From contig NZ_CP017917.1 of assembly GCF_002119525.1 (NCBI RefSeq), positions 1,240,001 to 1,304,000 on the forward strand: 64,000 nucleotides of DNA, written 5' to 3'. The notes under the pieces are model-generated. The model did not search any database and had not been told where the DNA came from. It saw nothing but the letters and a program-made list of their open reading frames with translations. Position 1 is the first letter of the stretch; each line of letters begins with the position of its first letter. Both the position numbers and the translations under genes were made by a program. Below are positions 55,648 through 63,999 of this stretch, in pieces. The DNA is from Vibrio syngnathi (lineage in GTDB: Bacteria; Pseudomonadota; Gammaproteobacteria; Enterobacterales; Vibrionaceae).

Positions 55648-56985
55648 ATGAATTCTACTACCGCAACTCCCTCGCCTTCTCTTGGCCGACAACTCTATAC
55701 AATGACATGGCCAATGCTGTTTGGGGTGCTTTCCCTTATGAGCTTCCAGCTTGTAGACAGTGCTTTTATTGGCCAACTGGGAGTGCTACCGCTCGCTGTT
55801 CAGGGGTTCACACTTCCTATACAGATGATCATCATCGGTATTCAGGTCGGGTTAGGTATCGCGACGACCGCGGTAATCGCAAGAGCCATCGGCGCGAATG
55901 AAACGCGCTACGCTAAGCAGCTTGGTGGATTAGTGATTGCGATGGGCAGCGTGTGCGTCGCGCTTTTCTCCGTCATCATCTATCTGCTGCGTGGGCCAAT
56001 TTTACAGTTGTTGGATGCGCCACCGACGGTATTACCGATCATTGACTCTTATTGGATCTATTGGTTAGTTAGCTCTTGGACAGGTGCGCTTCTCTACTTC
56101 TTCTACAGTGTGTGTCGTGCCAATGGTAATACCATGCTGCCCGGTTCAATGATGATCGCGACCAGTATCATCAACTTAATATTGGACCCGATTTTCATCT
56201 TTACGCTCGACATGGGCATCAATGGAGCCGCCATTGCGACCATCTTAGCGTTCGGTGCGGGTATCTTTATCGTTGCACCAAAGGTCACCAAGAAGCATTG
56301 GATGACCTTCGACTGGCACGACCTCGACATCAGCAAGAGTGTTCGCTCCATTGGTAACATCATGGGGCCTGCGATGATCAGTCAGCTGCTGCCTCCTGTT
56401 TCATCCATGTTCGCCACTAAGCTGCTTGCTGGCTATGGTACCGCTGCCGTTGCAGCTTGGGCATTGGGTTCACGTTTTGAATTCTTCTCGATTGTCGCTG
56501 TGCTAGCACTAACGATGTCGATGCCTCCGATGATTGGCCGCATGTTGGGAGAAAACAACCTCGAAAACATACGTAAGCTCGTTAAGATTGCGGTGATGTT
56601 CGTATTGAGTTTCCAATTGGTGATCGCACTAGTGACTTGGTTATTCTCTGGTGGGCTAGCGAATCTCATGACCAGTGAAAACGAAGTCTCAACGATTTTG
56701 AACTATCACCTACTGATCGTGCCTATTAGCTTAGGTCCATTGGGGATTTGTATGCTGATGGTTTCTATTTCTAACGCTCTGGGCAAGTCTTACACCGCAT
56801 TAACGATTTCAGCGCTGCGCCTATTTGCCTTCTTCCTGCCTTGCCTGTGGGTTGGCTCTCAGCTTGCGGGTATTGAAGGTCTATTCTGGGGCGCAATGGC
56901 AGGTAATGTGCTTGCCGGCACCTGTGCATGGTTTATGTATCAGCGCGCGCTAAAACAAGTCGAGCTTAAACTGCCAAGCGAATAA
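55648..56985 (+). CDS. MATE-family efflux transporter
   Basis: A 445-residue membrane protein with twelve predicted helices. It shows LYTMTWPMLFGVLSLMSFQL and a helix-7 start at GNIMGPAMISQLLPPVSS, in the MATE pattern. These pumps export cationic drugs using sodium or proton gradients. It is a single gene; substrates cannot be assigned. Confidence 0.88.
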   Translation: MNSTTATPSPSLGRQLYTMTWPMLFGVLSLMSFQLVDSAFIGQLGVLPLAVQGFTLPIQMIIIGIQVGLGIATTAVIARAIGANETRYAKQLGGLVIAMGSVCVALFSVIIYLLRGPILQLLDAPPTVLPIIDSYWIYWLVSSWTGALLYFFYSVCRANGNTMLPGSMMIATSIINLILDPIFIFTLDMGINGAAIATILAFGAGIFIVAPKVTKKHWMTFDWHDLDISKSVRSIGNIMGPAMISQLLPPVSSMFATKLLAGYGTAAVAAWALGSRFEFFSIVAVLALTMSMPPMIGRMLGENNLENIRKLVKIAVMFVLSFQLVIALVTWLFSGGLANLMTSENEVSTILNYHLLIVPISLGPLGICMLMVSISNALGKSYTALTISALRLFAFFLPCLWVGSQLAGIEGLFWGAMAGNVLAGTCAWFMYQRALKQVELKLPSE

Positions 56986-57010
56986 TCAAACAGAACACTC
57001 CAAAATAAAT

Positions 57011-57036
57011 AAAGCAGCAACTTCAGCTGCTTTTTT
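57011..57036 (+). terminator. Rho-independent terminator
   Basis: AAAGCAGC and GCTGCTTTTTT around a short loop, after the MATE gene. The rest of the 56986-57479 gap contains the operator-like sites listed next. Confidence 0.8.
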
Positions 57037-57257
57037 AGGATCTAAATCCTAGTTTGCATCCTATTAAAAAGCTGTTTTTTTGTGAATTTAACTCTCTAAT
57101 ACAACCTCATTTTCAATTAACCACCTATCTTTACTCACCACCGCATTCACTAGTTAAATACTTAATTGCCATGCATTTACAATACCAATCAATCCGACTT
57201 TTTGCCTTTCCTTATAACTTGTCCTAGATCATCAAAGGGTTCAAAAATGCAACCTTT

Positions 57258-57301
57258 GGTTTTAAATATGTAAACCTTGATGCGGTTTAAGAAATTAAAC
57301 C
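57258..57301. promoter_or_regulatory. Two inverted GGTTT/AAACC operator-like sites
   Basis: The first site (57258-57276) has GGTTT, nine bases, AAACC. The second (57284-57301) is a perfect palindrome GGTTTAA, GAAA, TTAAACC. Centres are about 25 bases apart. They lie about 180-220 bases before the YheO-type regulator gene and are good candidates for its own binding sites. Confidence 0.5.
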
Positions 57302-57393
57302 TCACTTGGCTACCTTTAGTGATCTTGTTCAAATTTCGCTCGTGATATAGGTCTAAAACTTACGATTTGTTGATATTTTGAACGTTCATCACA

Positions 57394-57473
57394 GGTTTAC
57401 AGAAGTTTACCGCATCTTGCGGGGGTACCACCAAAGGAGTAGATTTCAGTCATTGAGTTCAAAAATGTAAACC
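57394..57473. promoter_or_regulatory. Further GGTTTAC/GTAAACC half sites
   Basis: GGTTTAC at 57394, GTTTACC at 57405 and GTAAACC at 57467 continue the same motif into the leader, the last one ending just six bases before the ATG at 57480. Together with the upstream pair this makes an operator array that could autoregulate the operon. Confidence 0.45.
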
Positions 57474-57479
57474 GAAATC

Positions 57480-58145
57480 ATGAATGTAAAACAAGTTCGA
57501 TTCACCGATGAAGACAGAGAATGCTTAAGCAATTACTTCCGCTTAGCAGACACTATCGCCGATTTGATTGGTCCTTACTGCGAAGTGGTCATCCATTCAT
57601 TTGAAAGCTTGGAAAACTCAGTCGTGAAGATCGTCAATGGTCATCATACGGGTCGTGAAATTGGTTCACCGATCACCGATTTAGGTTTACGCATGTGGAG
57701 CACGTTCGAGAAAACTGGCGAAGTTTCTCCGAAGAGCTATTTCACCAACGCAGCAGATGGGTCCCTAATGAAATCAACCACCTGTGTGCTGGCTGGTCCA
57801 CAGCAAAAACCTATCGGCATGCTGTGTATCAACATGAACTTATCTTTCCCATTCCCAGAAATCGTCAAGACGCTGATGCCGCAGTGCAATGTACCTCAAA
57901 CCATTGTCAGCGAGACCTTCAGCAACAATGCAAATGATGTGATTCAGCAAGCATTGAGTTCAGCCATTAAAGAAGTTGACCAAGACGAGACGATTTCTTC
58001 CAAAGGTCGTAATAAAGCCATCATCCGTTGCTTATTTGATAACGGAGTATTTGAGCTAAAAGAGACGACTACACAAGTATCAGAGCAGCTTGGGATCAGC
58101 CGTCAGGCGGTTTACAAGTTTATCCGTGAATTTAAATCAGAATAA
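57480..58145 (+). CDS. YheO-type PAS/HTH transcription regulator
   Basis: A 221-residue regulator. The N-terminal YheO-like PAS domain runs from about residue 10 (CLSNYFRLADTIADLIGPYC) to 130; the C-terminal helix-turn-helix (about 165-221) reads VSEQLGISRQAVYKFIREFK. Related regulators such as DauR respond to amino acids. It heads the operon ridA-tcyP-CoA disulfide reductase, so the signal is likely cysteine, cystine or a related compound. Confidence 0.85.
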   Translation: MNVKQVRFTDEDRECLSNYFRLADTIADLIGPYCEVVIHSFESLENSVVKIVNGHHTGREIGSPITDLGLRMWSTFEKTGEVSPKSYFTNAADGSLMKSTTCVLAGPQQKPIGMLCINMNLSFPFPEIVKTLMPQCNVPQTIVSETFSNNANDVIQQALSSAIKEVDQDETISSKGRNKAIIRCLFDNGVFELKETTTQVSEQLGISRQAVYKFIREFKSE

Positions 58146-58169
58146 AACCAATAATTTAGGAGTTACATC

Positions 58170-58553
58170 GTGAAACAGATCATTGCCACTGAACAAGCAC
58201 CTGCAGCTATCGGCCCTTACTCACAAGGTACGTCTTACGGCGACATGGTTTATACATCAGGTCAATTACCTCTCGTTCCAGAAACCATGCAGTTTGTTGA
58301 GGGCGGTATTAAAGAGCAAGCTCGTCAGTCTTTGGAAAACTTAAAAGCTGTATTAGAAGCGAGCAATGCGGGACTGGACACAGTACTTAAGACTACCTGC
58401 TTCCTATCAGACATGGAGAACTTCGTTGTCTTTAACGAAGTGTATACCGAGGTGTTTGGTACTGAGAATGCACCTGCTCGCTCTTGTGTTGAAGCAGCAA
58501 AACTACCAAAAGACGCACTGGTTGAAGTTGAAGCCATCGCATACAAAAAATAA
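58170..58553 (+). CDS. RidA-family reactive intermediate deaminase
   Basis: A 127-residue RidA/YjgF protein. Family features include ATEQAPAAIGPYSQG at the start, GQLPLVPET, and the catalytic Arg in PARSCVEAAKLPKDALVEVE. It hydrolyses enamines and imines such as 2-aminoacrylate, which forms when cysteine is broken down. It follows the regulator by 24 bases with TAGGAG before its start and precedes the cystine transporter. Confidence 0.92.
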   Translation: MKQIIATEQAPAAIGPYSQGTSYGDMVYTSGQLPLVPETMQFVEGGIKEQARQSLENLKAVLEASNAGLDTVLKTTCFLSDMENFVVFNEVYTEVFGTENAPARSCVEAAKLPKDALVEVEAIAYKK

Positions 58554-58590
58554 CCGATTTAGGTATTAATGGGTATCATAGGAGATTCTC

Positions 58591-59997
58591 ATGAGCGTTT
58601 CATTTATCGCATTAAGCGTACTGTTCTTTGGGTTCTACGCACTGCTGTCGAACTTCAAAAAGCAAAAGAAAAGTTTTAACTTCCGCGTACTCAGTGCGCT
58701 TGCTGCTGGCTTGTTGTTCGGTGGCGCAATTCAACTTGTTTTCGGTGTCGGTAACGTTGCGACATCTGGCTTTGCTGAACTGATTTCCGTATTCGGTAAA
58801 GGCTACATCAAACTTCTACAAATGATCGTTATCCCACTGGTATTCGTGGCGATGATCTCTTCGATCATGAACGTTGAAGGCGGTGGTGCGCTATCTCGAA
58901 TCGCACCAAAAATCATCGGTATTCTACTTTTCACTTGTGCAATCTCAGCAGCCGTTGGTATCGCAAGTATTTACCTATTTGGTATCGATGCGAACGCGCT
59001 AGTAAGCACTATCGGCACAAACAGTGCGATTGAAGCTCGCGGTGATTCTCTGGTCGCAACACAAGATGCGATGGCGAGCAGCGGTCTGTCTGGTATGGCT
59101 CTGTCTATCATTCCAACCAACATCTTCGACATGCTAACGGGCTCTCAGCGTACTTCTACGCTATCAACTGTACTGTTCGGCATGTTCCTTGGTTACTGCA
59201 TCCTTCAAGTGAAAAACCGTAAGCCAGAGAAAGTGCAAAACTTCGTTGATTTCATCAACTCTGCAAAAGAAGTGGTGCTTTCAATGGTTCGTGAAATCCT
59301 GAAGCTAACGCCTTACGGTGTATTCGCTCTGATGACCACGTTCATGATGACCAACGACCTATTCGCACTTGCAGAGATGGGCCGCTTCCTTCTAGCAAGC
59401 TACGTAGCAATTGGCGTTATGTTCGGCATCCACTTCGTCATGGTGTCAATGTTCGGTCTTTCTCCTGCCAAGTTCATGAAGAAAATCTGGCCAGTACTCG
59501 TGTTCGGTTTCGGGTCTCGTTCAAGCATGGCAGCTATTCCACTAAACGTTGAAATACAAACTCAGCGCCTAGGTGTAGACGAAGAAACAGCAAACATGTC
59601 AGCGACATTCGGAACCAGTATCGGTCAAAACGGTTGTGCCGGTATCTACCCAGCAATGCTAGCAATCATGGCGGCACAGGTCATGGGCATGCCTGTAGAC
59701 TTGAGCTTTATCCTACAACTGATAGCTGTTATAGCGATTGCTTCATTCGGTATCGCAGGTGTTGGTGGCGGTGCAACGTTCGCAGCAGTAGCGGTACTGA
59801 CCATCATGGGGCTAGACATCACAGTAGTCGCGATTCTAGTGTCTATCGAAGCGCTAATTGACATGGCTCGTACAGCGCTGAACATCTCAGGCTCTATGTT
59901 GTCTGGTGTTCTTACAGCGAAGAAGAATGGCTCATTGAATACTGAACAGTACGACGCTGACGTTACAGCGACAGTATCAAAAGAAGCAGCAGTATAA
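58591..59997 (+). CDS. tcyP: L-cystine transporter TcyP (dicarboxylate/amino acid:cation symporter family)
   Basis: A 468-residue membrane protein close in length to E. coli TcyP/YdjN (463). It shows GKGYIKLLQMIVIPLVFVAM, GFGSRSSMAAIPLNVE, and SIGQNGCAGIYPAMLAIMAA with GVGGGATFAAVAVL, which fit the cystine-specific branch of the family. It imports cystine with a cation. It lies 37 bases after ridA in the same operon; a GGAG ribosome binding site is present. Confidence 0.9.
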   Translation: MSVSFIALSVLFFGFYALLSNFKKQKKSFNFRVLSALAAGLLFGGAIQLVFGVGNVATSGFAELISVFGKGYIKLLQMIVIPLVFVAMISSIMNVEGGGALSRIAPKIIGILLFTCAISAAVGIASIYLFGIDANALVSTIGTNSAIEARGDSLVATQDAMASSGLSGMALSIIPTNIFDMLTGSQRTSTLSTVLFGMFLGYCILQVKNRKPEKVQNFVDFINSAKEVVLSMVREILKLTPYGVFALMTTFMMTNDLFALAEMGRFLLASYVAIGVMFGIHFVMVSMFGLSPAKFMKKIWPVLVFGFGSRSSMAAIPLNVEIQTQRLGVDEETANMSATFGTSIGQNGCAGIYPAMLAIMAAQVMGMPVDLSFILQLIAVIAIASFGIAGVGGGATFAAVAVLTIMGLDITVVAILVSIEALIDMARTALNISGSMLSGVLTAKKNGSLNTEQYDADVTATVSKEAAV

Positions 59998-60012
59998 TTC
60001 TCAAACTTAATT

Positions 60013-60046
60013 AAGAGCACTCCACGTGAGTGCTCTTCTGTTTTTC
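60013..60046 (+). terminator. Terminator between tcyP and the CoA-disulfide reductase gene
   Basis: AAGAGCACTC and GAGTGCTCTT around five bases, then CTGTTTTT. It may allow partial read-through to the next gene, whose start is only about 30 bases on. Confidence 0.7.
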
Positions 60047-60074
60047 CTGAGTTCAGGTTATTTAGGTAGTAAAT

Positions 60075-61397
60075 ATGAAAGTTGTTGTTATAGGCGGTAG
60101 CGCCGCTGGTATGAGTTTCGCAGCAAAGTACAAACGTAATCAACCATCAGACGAAGTCATCGTTTTAGATAAGCGTAGCTACATCTCTTTCGGAGCCTGT
60201 GGCCTACCTTACTTTGCAGGCGGCATGTTTGATGACACCGAACGGATGATCTCCCGTACACCAGAACAAGCCATCAAATCAGGTTTAGATGTTCGTGTAG
60301 ACACAGAAATGGTGTCGTTCGACCGCACTGAAAAGCAAATTACAGTGCGTCACCAAAACGTAGAGAGCACTATCGATTACGATATGCTGGTGATTGCGAC
60401 AGGCGCACGTCCGATCGTTCCGTCATTCGGTGAATACAATCCAGAACACGTATACACACTCACAAGCATGGAAGACGGCTTGGCAGTTAAAGAGGCGCTA
60501 AAGGATAGTAACAAGCAGCGTGTGTGTGTTATTGGCGCAGGCTTTATCGGCTTGGAAGTATTCGACGCTGCACATGGCTTAGACAAGCACGTAACGATCA
60601 TCGAACGTGAACAGCACATCATGAGCCGTCAGTTCAGTCCAGAAATCATTGAAGTAGTTGAAGGTGCGATTCGAGAATCCGATGCTGACCTTAAAACCGG
60701 TTGCAGCGTATCTGCAATTCGCGATGCCGAGCAAGGTGGTTACATCGTAGAAACCGATAACGGCAATGTAGAAGCTGATGTCGTGATCCTGTCACTCGGC
60801 TTCAAACCAAACACTGAAGTATTCGAACTACCAAAAGCGGCAAATGGCGCTCTGTTGGTGAATGAATATGGTGCTACTGAAGACGCTTATATCAATGCTG
60901 TAGGTGACTGTGCCGTTGTCCATCATATGGCACTAGGCAAACCCGTTTATGTTCCTCTTGCAACTACAGCCAACAAACAAGCGCGCATGATGGCTGACAA
61001 GCTAGCCGGAAAAGATACTTATATGTCAGGCTTCTTAGGTTCATCTTGTTTGAAAGTGCTCGACTACGAACTGGCGTGTACTGGCGTAAATGAACTTCTA
61101 GCGAAAGAACATAACTTGGATGTGAAAGTATCGACCATTTCAGATAAGAACCAAACCGATTACTACCCTGGCCAGGAAGACATCAAGGTGAAGTTGGTTT
61201 ATCACCCAGAGACCAGGGTTCTTCTAGGTGGTGAGATCGTAGGTAAGAAAGGAGCCGTTGGCCGCATCAATGCACTTGCAGTCGCTATCACAGCCAAGAT
61301 GACCACCCAACAACTAGGTTACATGGATTTCTGTTATGCCCCACCTTTTTCACGCACTTGGGATGCTCTAAACGTGGCAGGTAACGTCGCTAAATAA
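60075..61397 (+). CDS. CoA-disulfide reductase family FAD enzyme
   Basis: A 440-residue flavoprotein of the single-cysteine pyridine nucleotide disulfide family. The FAD motif is VVIGGSAAGMSFA, the redox Cys is at position 42 in SFGACGLPYFAGG, and the NAD(P)H motif is VCVIGAGFIGLEV. It reduces CoA disulfide or related mixed disulfides, or acts as an NADH oxidase. Its place after the cystine transporter suggests thiol-disulfide reduction following uptake. The terminator upstream means its expression may be lower than or separate from tcyP. Confidence 0.88.
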   Translation: MKVVVIGGSAAGMSFAAKYKRNQPSDEVIVLDKRSYISFGACGLPYFAGGMFDDTERMISRTPEQAIKSGLDVRVDTEMVSFDRTEKQITVRHQNVESTIDYDMLVIATGARPIVPSFGEYNPEHVYTLTSMEDGLAVKEALKDSNKQRVCVIGAGFIGLEVFDAAHGLDKHVTIIEREQHIMSRQFSPEIIEVVEGAIRESDADLKTGCSVSAIRDAEQGGYIVETDNGNVEADVVILSLGFKPNTEVFELPKAANGALLVNEYGATEDAYINAVGDCAVVHHMALGKPVYVPLATTANKQARMMADKLAGKDTYMSGFLGSSCLKVLDYELACTGVNELLAKEHNLDVKVSTISDKNQTDYYPGQEDIKVKLVYHPETRVLLGGEIVGKKGAVGRINALAVAITAKMTTQQLGYMDFCYAPPFSRTWDALNVAGNVAK

Positions 61398-61443
61398 GCG
61401 AACTGATTGTACAAACTCCAAAGAGTATTCATTGAAACATCAA

Positions 61444-61469
61444 GGCAGAGCGATTACGCTCTGCTTTTT
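61444..61469 (+). terminator. Terminator after the CoA-disulfide reductase gene
   Basis: GCAGAGCG and CGCTCTGC around four bases, followed by TTTTT. Confidence 0.9.
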
Positions 61470-61509
61470 AATACTAATCACAGTAAGCAAGTGATCAAAA
61501 ATAGCGTAG

Positions 61510-61640
61510 GGAAAAGGTTTGAGAACAAGGCAGAATTTTTCGATAAGTAGTTATTCTACAATCAAAAATTTTAACGCAGTTATCGAGCGTTCTAACAAGC
61601 TAGGCTAATCAGTTATTTACTACCATTGGTATTAATACTA
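61510..61640. repeat. Candidate dispersed Vibrio intergenic repeat
   Basis: This noncoding stretch holds AAGTAGTTATTCTAC, an A/T core (CAAAAATTTTAACGC), AGTTATCGAGCGTTC and CAGTTATTTAC. From memory it resembles a family of roughly 100-base intergenic repeats in Vibrio genomes, but I cannot verify this here. It ends near the tRNA remnant. Confidence 0.35.
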
Positions 61641-61719
61641 TAACGCCAGACACCGGTGTTTAACCAATGGGTAATCTGCCGTTTGAAGTATTCGAACGCT
61701 ATCTTATCAGACTCGAGAC

Positions 61720-61753
61720 GAAAAAAAGCCCGCTGATTTCTCAGCGGGCTTTT
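61720..61753 (-). terminator. Terminator downstream of a tRNA 3' end
   Basis: AAAAGCCCGCTGA and its complement around four bases, with a long T run on the minus strand. It lies seven bases beyond the tRNA CCA end and is the natural tRNA terminator. Confidence 0.85.
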
Positions 61754-61759
61754 CAATGG

Positions 61760-61785
61760 TGGTGGAGGGATAGGGATTTGAACCC
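61760..61785 (-). other. tRNA 3' end remnant (attachment site of a genomic island)
   Basis: On the minus strand the sequence reads GGGTTCAAATCCC, then TATCCCTCCACCA: a T-arm, acceptor strand and CCA end. The 5' parts of a tRNA are missing; pairing in the T-stem breaks two bases upstream. The natural terminator lies on the left, so the island occupies the right side. The intact tRNA would sit beyond the window, at the far end of the element. Confidence 0.8.
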
Positions 61786-62367
61786 AACCACTAAAAAATT
61801 AAACGCTTATTTTACAATGAGTTACTCGAATTATCGAAAATCATTTTAATCGTTTGTCTTGTACAGATTAAACCTTACTTCACCGTTTAACGTCAAGATC
61901 TATCAGATTGATATGTTAGTAAGTTAGTTACTGAACTAACTTACTAATTTTGTCCTTCGGACTGAGTAACTGGCACACTTTTGGACAAAAGTGAGCCAGT
62001 GACCTTTCTATTTTAGCTACCCCTAAATAACTTTTCGTATCCCAAAACACTAGCAGGTAAGGCTGAACGCAGTGCTTGAGATGGAAGGAAACAGACATAA
62101 ATTTCCATCCCCCGAACCGTAGTGTCAAATTCACTTTATGCAGGATTTAAGTAAAACATGCAAAATGTGCCCTCTGAAAGAGGCTCTATCCCAAAGAGTG
62201 TTACGAATCTGGTCAAGATTTTGAGTCTTCCAGGCTTTTTCTTATCAAATGCAACCTGTTGAACACTTGGAAGTTATGCGAGATAATTGCAGAACAGTAG
62301 AGTGAAATCTGAGAGATCTTAATGATAACTCAGCCAAAAAAGGGTTAATCTCTCATAAGGAAGCATC
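61786..62367. other. Island border region with inverted repeats
   Basis: No convincing gene. It contains two hairpins: a perfect 14-base-arm repeat at 61916-61947 (TTAGTAAGTTAGTT) and a 13-base-arm repeat with one mismatch at 61970-61999 (CTGGCACACTTTT). These may be terminators or recombination-related structures at the island edge. The leader of the HNH-like gene ends with AAGGAAGCATC before ATG 62368. Confidence 0.5.
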
Positions 62368-63687
62368 ATGGAAAACTTTAGGATTCAGCTATTTTCTACA
62401 AGTCAGCTTGGAGGAATCCTAGACATAGGATATACAGCAAAACAAAGTGAAATAGTGGGTGATCTTTTATTTTTGTTTAATGCCGAGTTTGATGTTGCAA
62501 ACCAGACTATTAGTATGGACTACAAGCATCAGTATAATGAAGCCTTTCAAGGAAGGCTTACAGGTTTTGTTAATAAATACAAGTCAATTCTTCCGAAAAT
62601 TCAAAGTCTAACCACAAAATTTCAATGTTTGAAATCCGATGAATGGTTTTTCACGCTGCCCCCTATAGATTTGAATACGAGACTTAAGTTTGAGTTGGAA
62701 AAGGAATTAAACCAACTAAACGGGCTAAAAAGTGAAATCACTGACACTGATATTGAGAGCTTTTTTTCTGGTGTATTAGATAATTATGAAATCGTTACAT
62801 TCGATCTAGATAAGACTAAAAAAATAAAGGTAGGTGAGGGTCGAAAAAATAAAAGGACATGTAGATTTTGCAACCTCCAGTCACCAGACGTAAGCTTCAA
62901 AAAGGAAGCACACGCAATATCTGAAGCACTAGGTAACAAAAAGTTAATATTGAATGAAGAATGTGATTCTTGTAATGAGTATTTTGATGAAAACGTAGAG
63001 CGAGATTTTGTTTTTTATCATGATCTCGCAAGAACGATGTTTGGGATTAAAAACAAAGAAAACAAAACACCCAAAATGAAAGGTAAAAACTTTGAGTTTT
63101 TCAAAGATGAAAATATGAATTTAAATATCGCTGTTGTTAGTGATAATGAAAACGAAACCAACCAAGAGACACCAAAGAGTGTGTCCTTCAATACTGGCAA
63201 TAAAATCAGAATACAAAATATATATAAAGCTTTGTGCAAGTTTGCGTTAAGCGTAATGGATAAGGAATATATAGGTTACTTTACAGATACCATTCAGTGG
63301 ATTAGAGGCGAAAAAGAAACTGCGTCGCTACCGATAGTTGCAGTTCTCAATAGCTATCATTTTTTCACAGAAAGACCTGAAATAACCTTGTTTTTTAGAA
63401 AAAATGACAACTACGACCTTCCGTTCACTGTTGTTGAGTTTAGGTTTACATATTACATGTATATTTTTATCGTACCTTTTTCAAGTCAGGATAAATGCCA
63501 ATTTCTAAATGAATCAGAGTATGAACAATTTCTAAATTGTTTCACCCATATCAAGGCTAAAGGCGACTTTAGATTCCAAGATTTTTCTCAAAATATAGAA
63601 AGAGAATTAAAGTACACCATTAACTTCGAACAAAGAGAGACGAGAAATTCAAGCAACTCGGATGCGGTAAACCGTACCTGTTCTTGA
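62368..63687 (+). CDS. HNH-like zinc endonuclease-domain protein, island cargo
   Basis: A 439-residue protein. The central HNH-like zinc module is CRFC at 165-168, EAHAISEALGN at 181-190 with His182, and ECDSCN at 198-203, the pattern of HNH proteins often found with phage defence or mobile elements. The N-terminal 150 residues and C-terminal 200 residues are unassigned and lysine-rich, in AT-rich DNA. AAGGAAGC precedes the ATG. Nuclease activity is inferred from the motif only. Confidence 0.7.
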   Translation: MENFRIQLFSTSQLGGILDIGYTAKQSEIVGDLLFLFNAEFDVANQTISMDYKHQYNEAFQGRLTGFVNKYKSILPKIQSLTTKFQCLKSDEWFFTLPPIDLNTRLKFELEKELNQLNGLKSEITDTDIESFFSGVLDNYEIVTFDLDKTKKIKVGEGRKNKRTCRFCNLQSPDVSFKKEAHAISEALGNKKLILNEECDSCNEYFDENVERDFVFYHDLARTMFGIKNKENKTPKMKGKNFEFFKDENMNLNIAVVSDNENETNQETPKSVSFNTGNKIRIQNIYKALCKFALSVMDKEYIGYFTDTIQWIRGEKETASLPIVAVLNSYHFFTERPEITLFFRKNDNYDLPFTVVEFRFTYYMYIFIVPFSSQDKCQFLNESEYEQFLNCFTHIKAKGDFRFQDFSQNIERELKYTINFEQRETRNSSNSDAVNRTCS

Positions 63688-63792
63688 GGGATTATGTTAC
63701 CCAAGATTTCAAAGTAGCGATAGCTAGAAATACCATAAAGCATATTGAAGTTCGACTTTACCTTACAGCTTAATTACAAAAAGGAGTTTAAG

Positions 63793-63999
63793 ATGTCTAA
63801 CACCAATAAATTTGATGAGCTAATCAAGGATCAAGAAAACTGGATAAGTCAGTTAAGCAATTCTTTAAGCAATCTTAAGAAGTACAAAAGTGGGGAGCTT
63901 AGCTGTAGTGAAGAACACTTTAATCGAATTAAACAGGAGCATCATAATTTAGCCAAAGCAGTGAGCGCCATCTCAGAAAGAATTAATAATGTAAGGTAA
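63793..63999 (+). CDS. Small coiled-coil protein, island cargo
   Basis: A 68-residue charged helical protein (MSNTNKFDELIKDQENWISQ) rich in Lys, Glu and Gln, predicted coiled coil. A strong AAGGAG ribosome binding site precedes the ATG at 63793, which I prefer to the frame opening at 63745. It lies 105 bases after the HNH-like gene in the same direction. No family recognised. Confidence 0.65.
   Translation: MSNTNKFDELIKDQENWISQLSNSLSNLKKYKSGELSCSEEHFNRIKQEHHNLAKAVSAISERINNVR

Noticed and set aside
61667..61849. 60-residue frame containing WWRDRDLNP
   Set aside because: This is the well-known artefact of translating the complement of a tRNA 3' end; the sequence is explained by the tRNA remnant and its terminator.
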